Shown here in pieces: positions 46,972-55,347 of a stretch of 64,000 bases of DNA (position 1 is its first letter; each line of letters starts with the position of its first letter). Where the stretch lies: the NCBI GenBank assembly GCA_946894095.1, contig OX335653.1:1245001-1309000 (forward strand). The letters are read 5' to 3'. The notes under the pieces are model-generated. The model was not told the DNA's origin. It made no database searches and saw only the letters and a program-made list of their open reading frames with translations. The stretch comes from Incurvaria masculella. Taxonomy: Eukaryota; Arthropoda; Insecta; Lepidoptera; Incurvariidae. Made by a program: the position numbers and the translations under genes.

Positions 46972-48186
46972 GTTTTTTTTTATGCGATCTGACATGAATG
47001 GCTAATACCACACAATTACCGTTATGATATAAAACATATAAACATATAAAACATATAAAACATAAAACTGATTCACAAAATGTTAAGCATAGGTCTTCAA
47101 AATTTTCAAAAAGTTTTATATGCAATAGTATTAGGTTATACAACAAAATTCCAGAGGAGATTAGGAAATTAGGAGATAAATGTTTTAAGAGCAAATTGAA
47201 ATCAGTATTAATAAAAAAAAGCTACTACACTATCCAGGAAGCCTTATTAGATAGAAAACTTGTTTAAATTAAAGCTCATGACTACATACTTGACCGGGTA
47301 CCTAACACGGTACTACCAATTTTTTTTTTTTTTTTAAGCTAACAACTTGACAATCGATATAATTCTGTATCGTGTTTTTTTATTTTTTATTATTATTATT
47401 TTCTATTATTATTAGTTTCTCTGACATGGGTACTACATTGTAGTATGAATTTGTTTATTTACTAACTTATATTTAATTTGATATTACCTTGTATCAAAAA
47501 TGACGATGGGTTTTTACACCTGAATAATTTAGATCATAATTCCTATTAATTTAGAATAAGATGTCATTATAGTAGCCAAGAGTTTGCTCCTCACCAATGT
47601 ATATAATGTTCTTATAATAATGTTCTTTGTGAGCAGTAGTAATCAATCAATCACTGTAAACTAGTTTGTAAGTATCACTGGAAAAAATAATAATACAATG
47701 ACCAACCTGACGAAGTTTCTTGTCGGCTCTTCTTCGCCAGAAGTAATCGAACCGACAGGGAAAAAATATGACGAATCCGAGTGTGTAATATACATCTAAT
47801 GGAGGAAATAAAGAAACTGAAACTGAAACTGATATTAGCCCAATACACCACATTCACGAAGGAATTAGGTGCCATGCCAGGACCTTCTCTTATGAGCACG
47901 GCTACATTAAACTGGATGGACAACACGGACAATTTTTCATTGCCGCTTCAACCATCTTTTCATCTAATGCGATGGAACCAACCCGGGCGGGCTTAAACCC
48001 TACCACCTAGTAGGGGAAGGGGACATACAGTTTTACATGGATTCCGAACCATGGAGCAGCTCGCATTCGTAACGAAATGCACTTATCCAATTCGGAAAGA
48101 GAAAGACAGTGGTGCATGTCGGAATTGAACCCAGGCCTCTGGTACGCTGGGCCAGTCCCCGCGCCACTAGGCTACGAGCCGCTCAT
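46972..48186 (-). mobile_element. tRNA-headed SINE (copy S10) split by a LINE
   Basis: Tail ttatgcgatctgacatgaat to ccgttatgatat (47031). It resumes at tgatattagcccaatacacc (about 47825) and ends at the tRNA-like head ctaggctacgagccgctca. The gap is exactly a LINE insertion. Confidence 0.85.
47033..47824 (+). mobile_element. 5'-truncated jockey/CR1-type LINE inserted in a SINE
   Basis: Flanked by tgatat on both sides (target duplication). Early part (about 47075-47270): frameshifted frames give KVLYAIVLGYT, KIPEEI-like and CFKSKLKSVLIKKSYYTIQE, then ALLDRKLV, the typical end of LINE ORF2. The 3' end has cgaagtttcttgtcggctct and a GAAACT-repeat tail, as after target-primed reverse transcription. 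Confidence 0.8.
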
Positions 48187-48300
48187 AGTGCATTGTCAAC
48201 TAAACAAATATGTGTGTAGTGAAAATAATTGAGGTTTCAGATTTTCAGATTAATACAGAAATGAAGTGATAAGTTTGTAAAGCAAATTGTAAAGGTTAGT

Positions 48301-48849
48301 TTAAGGCGGCCCAACCCGCGGGCCTAACTCATTCGCGGGCACAGTACAAAACCGTGCTGTGGCGCTCTGGGACCTTCTCTGTTTCAAAGAATAAGACAGG
48401 CTCCGTGATGAGGAAGATGCAACATGTCCACAAAAAAGACAATATGGATACTGTATGATTTGGTAAGATTTACGAAAATTTTAATTTCAAAACGACTTAT
48501 AGCTAAAAGTAAACCACGACCGCTGTAGTCAAAAATCTAACAAAAAACAAATAGACCATAAATCTTGATTAAATAAGCTATGTCTGATGACTAATCTTTT
48601 TACAATGTTCTTACTTTATCATTGCGTAAACCACCTCCAAAGTTATTGTATAAAACGCGCGAAAAATTCTAACTTTCGGACCTTATAACTTAGAAACCAA
48701 ACACAATTTTACAATGCCCATGGTCATCAGACATCTAGTTCGATCAAATAAAGCTATTTTGAGCAAAATTTTGGATCTCTGACTAGAAATATGGGCGTGA
48801 TCTTCTTTCCCCTTTTGTATGGGGAGATGCGCGGGTTGGGCCACCTTAA
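48301..48849 (+). mobile_element. TTAA-flanked MITE (family A, copy 7)
   Basis: TTAA, GGCGGCCCAACCCGCGGGC at the left; GCGCGGGTTGGGCCACC, TTAA at the right. 549 bp. Confidence 0.9.
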
Positions 48850-49380
48850 GAGAAAATGCTCAAAACTGTTTTTGACTCTGTCGTTTGATCGTGTTCCAAT
48901 ACAGATATATGAGAAATGTATTGATCTATGGAACAAAATTATATTCAACTGTTGCGGCTAATGTCTTTCACGAGACATTACACGAGGTAGAAGAAAGAGT
49001 GAAGAGAAAATAAAAAGGCGCCGGCGGGAATTCCCCTTTGAAGTCGTGGAAGCTCGTTAAGCTGCCGGAAAAAAGCTCCATTTTGTAGAGTCGGGCTTAA
49101 GGTAGCGACATAGCAGTTGCATGCTAACGACGGTGTTTTATGTTCGCGCAGGAAACAAGAGATAATACTCTTTAGTGACCAAGCGCCTAGTTGAAACGAT
49201 ACAGCAAAAGTTAAATGAAAATGAACTTGCATACATCTATAAAATCCCACTGCTACTTTTAAAGAATATGCACAGATGATAGATTCCAATACGGTACGAT
49301 CACAGCATACTTCTTTCGCTCCCTCTACACAAATACATATTTTCCAACATGCACTCGAATTCCGTCTACTACGAAGGCTG
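48850..49380. other. No gene seen
   Basis: Mixed composition. A 148-codon minus-strand ORF (48978-49424) runs into the family E palindrome and has no domain signature, so it is not called. Confidence 0.35.
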
Positions 49381-49382
49381 CC

Positions 49383-49614
49383 CAGCAGGCCTATTCCTGG
49401 AATTCCGTAATCAGCAATCAGCAATCCTGAGTCTATAAAACCCCGCTTTTATAGAGTTTTCAAAGCGATTTTTTCGAAGGTAAAATCTTGATTAAATTAA
49501 AATACTATGCTCCGAAATCGGCAAGAATATCGCTTTGAAAACCGCTTTAAAAGCTGTTTTGTAGACTCAGGATTCCTGATTACTGATAACGGAATTCCAG
49601 GAATAGACATGCTG
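49383..49614. mobile_element. Palindromic MITE (family E, copy 3)
   Basis: cagcaggcctattcctggaa and ttccaggaatagacatgctg at the ends; tttgaaaaccgctttaaaag mirrors gcttttatagagttttcaaa inside. Confidence 0.82.
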
Positions 49615-50535
49615 ACACGACGATTTCGTTACTATTACGTTACCATATGCTCTGCATGTCCAAACCAACTCAACATATACAGACACAAACATATTATGTA
49701 CCTTAGTTAAAAAAGGTCAAATCGATAATATGACCTAAGCAATAGAAGTAGGTATTCAATTTTTTTAATTTAATTTCGTTTGATCCTCCCAACAGCCCAA
49801 TGATATCTAAAAAGAAGCTGAAAACAGCTGAAAGAAACTGACAGGACAGGACAAAAATTTTATAGATACATAGATTCGACCAAGGTTTTCAGTTTTTCGT
49901 GGAGGCTGACGCTTAAGAGGGGTTATTACCCGATCACGATTGGGAAAAACTTCATAATCAATTTTAGGTACATATTCATGCTAGGCACCTCGTATCTGAA
50001 GGTTATCTAACAAGTCGCTGAATAACCTAACATTAATGAAATGAAATTGGTGATTCAGCACCAATGTATTCATTTGTCAAACCGAATTTTGTCAACTAAT
50101 AAGATGTTCAAGTATCCTGAAAAAAGAACTTAAATAAAAGTTTGTTGTATTCATAGCTGACTGAAATTTTTCTTACCGTAATCTTTTCATTCATGGCAAT
50201 TTTAAAAGCATTGTATTTGTCAGAATTAGTCCAAACCGGCTTCACTTTGCTCGCGCCTTTTAAATATTTGTTTAGCAAACACGACACGTTAAAAGAATCC
50301 TTCACAACTTTTAGAAAGCCCTAACATTTTGTTTTTTTTTTCTTAACCTCATTTTCTCAGTCGTCGAAGGCGGATTCAATTATCTCCCTCCGTCCTTTCG
50401 CCTCTCTCGGAAAGTAATTCCTCTCTTTTGGTAGCGTTAGGGAGCGCCTCTGGATAATATTTCTGTTTGCAAAAATCGTCATTGAGGTATGGTATACTAA
50501 AGCATTGCGGATACGTATTTCTTGTAGAAACGTAA
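49615..50535. other. No gene seen
   Basis: A 65-codon minus-strand ORF at 50108-50305 is not recognised; no splice context. Confidence 0.35.
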
Positions 50536-50654
50536 AACCAGCAGGCTTATTTCTGGAATTCAGTAATCAGGAATCAGAAATTCTGAGTCTCGAAAACTGC
50601 TTTTATAGCTAATAGTCCTGAAGAAGTCCACAATGCGGTGGACGAAACGTCGAC

Positions 50655-51204
50655 TTAAGGTGGCCCAACCCGCTCATCTCCCCATACAAAAGGGGAAAGA
50701 AGATCAAGCCTATATTTCTTGTCAGAGATCCATAATGTTGCTCAAAATAGCTTTATTTGATTAAAGTAGATGTCTGATGACCATTGGCATTGTAAGATTG
50801 TGTTTGGTTTCCAAGTTATAACGTCCGAAAGTTCGGATTTTTCGCGCGTTTTATACAATAACTTTGGAGGTGGATTACGCAATGATAAAGTAAGAACATC
50901 TTAAAAAGATTAGTCATCAGACATAGCTTATTTAATCAAGATTTATAACCTATTTGGTTTTTGTTAGATTTTTGACTACAGCGGTCGTGGTTTACTTTTA
51001 GTTATAAGTCGTTTTGAAATTACAATTTTCGTTAATCTTACCAAATCATACATTATGCACATTGTCTTTTTTGTGGACATGTTGCATCTTCCGCATCACG
51101 GAGCCTGTCTTATTCTTTGAAACAGAGAAGGTCCCAGAGCGCACCAGCACGGTTTTGTACCGTGCCCGCGAATGAGTTAGGCCCGCCGGGTTGGGCCACC
51201 TTAA
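50655..51204 (-). mobile_element. TTAA-flanked MITE (family A, copy 8)
   Basis: 550 bp, reverse orientation, TTAA both sides, nested within family E copy 4. A ctgaagaagtccacaatgcg fragment precedes it. Confidence 0.9.
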
Positions 51205-51590
51205 GGCGCTAGGTACAGCCAGCTCGTAGCGCGATTTCGTAGCACCGGAGCGAATATTTTTTCGTAGCGCGTAGCGAAAGCGTAGAAACATGAAAAAGAG
51301 GGTCCAATTCAATTGGGCGGGCCAGGCCATTTGCTTACAGTATCACTGGCCTCACACTACCGCATCGTTGATGAGCATGACATACAGACGTAGATGCTCT
51401 ATATTTGCCTCTCACCGCCTCGTCGCCTCACCTCACCTTTCCGCGCCTCGCCCCGCTGATATGGACGGGGCGGCCGGTGCGGTGGTTTTGGGAAACAATT
51501 TATAACACTGTCTATCCGAAAACATTTTAATTATAATGTGTCTCACAACAGTGAAAGTCTAAACAAACATAGCTTTTCTGGCTGTTTACA
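51205..51590. other. GC-richer non-coding segment, no gene called
   Basis: Contains gtagcgcg-type repeats and gcctcaccgcctcgtcgcct-like pyrimidine-rich text, with ggggcggccggtgcggtggt at about 51466. It lies within the insertion that splits family E, so it is likely mobile DNA. Confidence 0.35.
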
Positions 51591-51734
51591 AGGCGATTTT
51601 CCCGCAACATAGCTTTTTAATCAATCAAGGTGTTCCTTCGAAAATATCGCTTTGAAAACCGCTATAAAAGCGGTTTTTGATACTCAGAATTCCTGATTCC
51701 TGATTACGGAATTCTAGGAATAGGATTGCTGTAT

Positions 51735-52470
51735 CTAAGCGTGATTCAGATATTTATTTCGCCCTAAAGAACACACAATATTAACGATATTACATTAAGA
51801 CGTTTGCAAATTCAGTATTTTTCGTTATCATTTTTGTTTGCCTTCTTCTGTTCAGCAGTGCAATCTGCACGGAAACCAGTATTTTTTTGTGAGCACCTCA
51901 GGATATCGAACTATGAATAACTCAATTTTTCCTGAATATGTGTATGTAGAGTCAACCGTAAACCAATAATATGTATGAAAAAATATTCAATTAGGCTATC
52001 AGCATGCAAATTGATGGTGATCAGTGTATCTTCCGTCTGATATATGAATTGCGCTGAGCAGAATGTTTCGTTTTTTTTTTACATTTTTACTCAACAAACC
52101 ATCTTGTGGAGATATGGATACATTATGTTTCAACACTAGGAATTTTGGGGACGAGAATCCAAGATGAAAATGAAGATATTACAGAATATGAATGGAAGGA
52201 AATTGAAGCATAAATACCAAACAAGATTACAGTAAACTGGTCTGGATAGTGGGGAATCTGAAATATCGTCAGCTAAATCTGATAATCCAGAGCTGTTTCC
52301 ATGGGTATAACTAGATGCTTTTATTTGCGATGATCAGAGTATGTATTCGTCAATCCTAATTTGCTCATTTTAACTAAGCATAATGAAAGTAACTCTAGAT
52401 AAACATCGTCTTACAATTCAGACGCTTGACATTTGACAATGTATGCACCATATAACCATCAATGTTTAAA
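51735..52470. other. No gene seen
   Basis: AT-rich; no recognised motif. Confidence 0.35.
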
Positions 52471-52473
52471 CCA

Positions 52474-52724
52474 GCGGCCTTATTGCCGAACAGCGATTGT
52501 CGCTGTCGCTGCTAACGAGTCATCGCATACTAAATTTTGGGGCTACCGTTACTGCGAATAATAGATAGGCAACCGCATTTAATTTTTATCCGTAGCCTCC
52601 ATTGACATAGTCTATGTCGTCGGTATCGGTAAGTCGATGGTAGCCGAAAAATCTTGTATGCGATGACTCGTTAGCAGCGACACCGACGCTGGCAGCGACA
52701 GTCGCTGTTCGGCAATAAGGCCGC
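52474..52724. mobile_element. TIR MITE just upstream of the VAChT exon
   Basis: Ends gcggccttattgccgaacag and ctgttcggcaataaggccgc are perfect complements. The arms continue with gtcgctgtcgctgctaacga and gagtcatcgcatac, giving about 55 bp of pairing. 251 bp, no ORF. It ends about 420 bp before the VAChT splice acceptor. Confidence 0.85.
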
Positions 52725-53120
52725 AAGAAACGTCTGTTGTTTAGCTGGGTGGCAGTACCTTAATCCGCCAATCCATAAGGCGACAGTAACAGAAATATAC
52801 AAGAGCTCATAACTTTGAATAATCTCTCATTTTCAGAAAAAATAGAAAGTAGCGACCTCTTTGATTTTGTTAAAACCGTACCAGGACTTATAATTGCTTC
52901 TTTTATTTTAATTTCAAAAGGAATCTTGAATCGTCTTTGTGCGCCCGTCCGGGTTGATATATTATTTTGGACATTAATTCGTACCAAATGGGACTAAGGA
53001 ACCTTTTTTCAAATCCAAAGATCGACTCAACATCCTTTTGAAACGTTTAATAACTGTGCATTTTATTTTAAAAGTGCAGTCAACTAGAGATCCCTTATAT
53101 TATGAAATGATAATAAAAGT

Positions 53121-53142
53121 GGTCATTTCTGTCTGTTGTCAG
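53121..53142 (+). other. Splice acceptor of the VAChT exon
   Basis: ggtcatttctgtctgttgtc then AG at 53141-53142 is a strong acceptor with a pyrimidine tract. It precedes a GC-richer 5' leader leading to the VAChT start. Known VAChT genes splice an upstream ChAT-shared exon onto such a site (family knowledge); use of this site is inferred. Confidence 0.65.
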
Positions 53143-53197
53143 GTTCCGAAGTCCCGTTTGGTGCGAGCTGGGCCCCGGGATCCACCGAGGCCGAGCA

Positions 53198-53215
53198 ATG
53201 AAGAGTTCGACATAA
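53198..53215 (+). promoter_or_regulatory. Upstream ORF 1 in the VAChT leader
   Basis: ATG to TAA, five codons (MKSST), out of frame with the main start. Could lower or gate VAChT translation. Confidence 0.45.
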
Positions 53216-53270
53216 CTCCTTAACCGAAGATCAGGAGACAACGGCGAAATATAAGCTCCAGATAAGCTTA

Positions 53271-53309
53271 ATGCATATCACGTTAAGCCTGAACGTAATA
53301 ATGTTTTAA
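53271..53309 (+). promoter_or_regulatory. Upstream ORF 2 in the VAChT leader
   Basis: ATG to TAA, twelve codons (MHITLSLNVIMF), ends 84 bases before the VAChT ATG. Allows re-initiation in principle. Confidence 0.45.
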
Positions 53310-53393
53310 CAATATTTATTAAGTGACAAAATAATTTGATGATATTATACAAAATCATCATTTAGTATTACTGAGCAAAACAGGTTAGACAAA

Positions 53394-55190
53394 ATGGAGG
53401 AACCAAAGTCAATATGGAAAAAAATTGACAGTACCACTATTCCTGTCGTCAATCTAGAAGTGAAGGAAGTGAGAGAAGTAGTATGGGACAAGTTACAAGA
53501 ACCGACGTCCCAGAGGAAACTAATTTTAGTCATAGTATCTATAGCACTTCTCTTGGACAACATGTTATACATGGTGATCGTTCCCATTATACCGGACTAC
53601 CTGAGGTATATTGGCGCTTGGGGCGATATGCCGCAGGACACTATCGCCACTCTAGAGCCTTACACAGTTGGCAACCAAACCATCACGCCGACTATCATCA
53701 TACGAGCATCGCACGAGGGCCAGGACTCCGCAACTGGACTACTGTTTGCATCTAAAGCAATTGTACAACTGATGGTCAATCCGTTTTCCGGTGCACTCAT
53801 CGATCGCATTGGATATGATATACCGATGATGATCGGTCTCATCATTATGTTTCTATCAACTTCTATTTTCGCTTGCGGCCGGAGTTACGGTATGCTGTTT
53901 TTTGCCAGAAGTCTGCAGGGCGTAGGATCTGCATTCGCCGATACGTCTGGACTCGCTATGATCGCTGATCGATTCACTGAAGAGAATGAACGTTCAAAGG
54001 CATTGGGAATTGCTCTCGCTTTCATAAGCTTTGGATGTCTCGTCGCACCACCTTTTGGAGGAGCTCTTTATCAGTTTGCTGGAAAAGAAGTCCCGTTTCT
54101 GATTCTTGCCTTTATATCTCTATTGGACGGGTTCATGCTTCTGTTGGTGATGAAACCACTTAAAGAACAAATGAAAGAAGCTAACCAGCCAAAGCCGCCC
54201 TCAATTCCTATCTGGAGGTTGCTGATGGACCCTTACATAGCCGTGTGCGCTGGAGCCCTCATGATGTCAAACGTGGCGCTCGCCTTCCTAGAGCCGACTA
54301 TTTCTATGTGGATGGAAGATAACTTAACAACAGATAACTGGAAAATAGGGATGATTTGGCTACCTGCTTTTTTCCCACACGTCCTTGGAGTCGTCATCAC
54401 AGTAAAGATGGCGAGAAAATATCCCCAACATCAATGGTTAATGGCAGCCAGTGGACTCGCACTGGAAGGTGTGTGCTGCTTTATTATTCCATTTGCAAGC
54501 TCGTACAAGGTTTTGATGATTCCTATCTGCGGAATATGCTTTGGCATAGCTTTGATCGACACGGCGCTCCTGCCCACGCTTGGATATCTGGTAGACGTTA
54601 GATACGTTTCTGTCTACGGCAGCATTTACGCCATTGCAGACATCTCCTACTCATTTGCGTACGCGGTCGGCCCTATTATCGCCGGCGAGGTCGTCGAGGC
54701 CATCGGTTTTACGGCTCTTAACTTCGGAATAGCATTCAGCAATCTACTATATGCGCCGGTCCTGATGTACCTGAGGCACATCTACGACTTTAAGCCTTTC
54801 GAGAACGAGGCCAACATCCTGATGTCAGACCCTCCCAACAAGGAGTACCAGACTTACAGCCTGCAGGACCAGAGGCCGGTCACGTCCGAGTACAAGAACC
54901 ACCTCGAGTATTCCAACATGGGCGACGGGGATGTGCAGGAGTCGAGCGTGGACTCGGGGCAGTATGGGTATAACGCGAGCGAGGGTGCCGGCAACTACCA
55001 GAGCTACGGGCCTGGCTACCAGGAGAGCCAGCACTATCAGCCCGGATACCAGGAGCAGGGAGGCTCTGCGCAGGCGCGGCAGCTGCCCGCGCAGCCTCAG
55101 CCCTCCCCTGTGGCCCCCGCCAGCAACCCCTTCCGCTCCGCTCCCAGCTCTTCCACCGCCGACCGGAATCCATTCCGGCAAGGCTTTTAA
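53394..55190 (+). CDS. VAChT: Vesicular acetylcholine transporter (SLC18A3 family, MFS), complete, single exon
   Basis: 598 residues. Loads acetylcholine into synaptic vesicles in exchange for protons (family role). A 40-residue cytosolic N-terminus precedes TM1 (about 42-68, LLLDNMLYMVIVPIIPDYL, with the signature Asp55). The large luminal loop (about 70-112) has an NQT glycosylation site at Asn94. TM2 has FASKAIVQL (Lys121). GALIDRIGYD at 133-142 is the MFS loop motif. ARSLQGVGSAFADTSGLAMI (171-190) and LIDTALLPTLGYLVDVRYVS (387-406) with Asp389, and AIADISYS with Asp416, match the charged residues linked to transport and vesamicol binding in vertebrate VAChT. Twelve membrane segments end near 460. 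The cytosolic tail (461-598) is Gln/Gly/Tyr/Pro-rich with two GYQE repeats and two NPF motifs (578-580 and 592-594). Start choice: first ATG after in-frame TGA TGA at about 53338-53343, context aaaATGG. No intron, as in other animals. The last 130 codons are far more GC-rich than the rest. The VMAT relatives lack this tail; identity is near certain. Confidence 0.97.
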   Translation: MEEPKSIWKKIDSTTIPVVNLEVKEVREVVWDKLQEPTSQRKLILVIVSIALLLDNMLYMVIVPIIPDYLRYIGAWGDMPQDTIATLEPYTVGNQTITPTIIIRASHEGQDSATGLLFASKAIVQLMVNPFSGALIDRIGYDIPMMIGLIIMFLSTSIFACGRSYGMLFFARSLQGVGSAFADTSGLAMIADRFTEENERSKALGIALAFISFGCLVAPPFGGALYQFAGKEVPFLILAFISLLDGFMLLLVMKPLKEQMKEANQPKPPSIPIWRLLMDPYIAVCAGALMMSNVALAFLEPTISMWMEDNLTTDNWKIGMIWLPAFFPHVLGVVITVKMARKYPQHQWLMAASGLALEGVCCFIIPFASSYKVLMIPICGICFGIALIDTALLPTLGYLVDVRYVSVYGSIYAIADISYSFAYAVGPIIAGEVVEAIGFTALNFGIAFSNLLYAPVLMYLRHIYDFKPFENEANILMSDPPNKEYQTYSLQDQRPVTSEYKNHLEYSNMGDGDVQESSVDSGQYGYNASEGAGNYQSYGPGYQESQHYQPGYQEQGGSAQARQLPAQPQPSPVAPASNPFRSAPSSSTADRNPFRQGF

Positions 55191-55347
55191 GATGTTCTAG
55201 ATGTTGTTATTCCGATATAGTCTCACTATTTTATTATTAATTGGTTAAACGTGTTCTTCGATCAGTAGGGCCGTCTCTAGTACATGTAGTGCTTGTGAAA
55301 CTTGAATCCACGAGGATCTAAAATTGTTGATGTTCTGTAAAAATAAA
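55191..55347 (+). terminator. VAChT 3' UTR with first poly(A) signal
   Basis: Short AT-rich 3' UTR. The first AATAAA is at 55342-55347; others follow (near 55748), so longer UTRs are possible. Confidence 0.5.

Larger units (their letters stand above)
50539..51731. mobile_element. Palindromic MITE (family E, copy 4) split by about 1 kb of insertions
   Basis: The left arm (agcaggcttatttctggaat to gcttttatagct, about 50612) and the right arm (from about 51591 to tctaggaataggattgctg) are separated by sequence containing family A copy 8 and a gtagcgcgatttcgtagc-type GC repeat. Confidence 0.75.

Noticed and set aside
48978..49424. 148-codon minus-strand ORF
   Set aside because: Its start lies in the family E palindrome and it has no domain signature.
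50108..50305. 65-codon minus-strand ORF with KVKPVWTNSDKYNAFKIAMN
   Set aside because: Looks slightly protein-like but I cannot tie it to any family, splice context or repeat; left uncalled.
53143..53223. In-frame peptide VPKSRLVRAGPRDPPRPSNE after the acceptor, ending in TAA, as an alternative coding terminal exon
   Set aside because: Could be a real exon end, but the acceptor is where the VAChT leader is expected and nothing upstream supplies a matching coding exon. Kept as 5' UTR.
54825..55181. Long antisense open frames (118 and 97 codons) across the end of VAChT
   Set aside because: Shadows of the GC-rich, low-complexity tail; VAChT on the + strand is clearly the coding frame.
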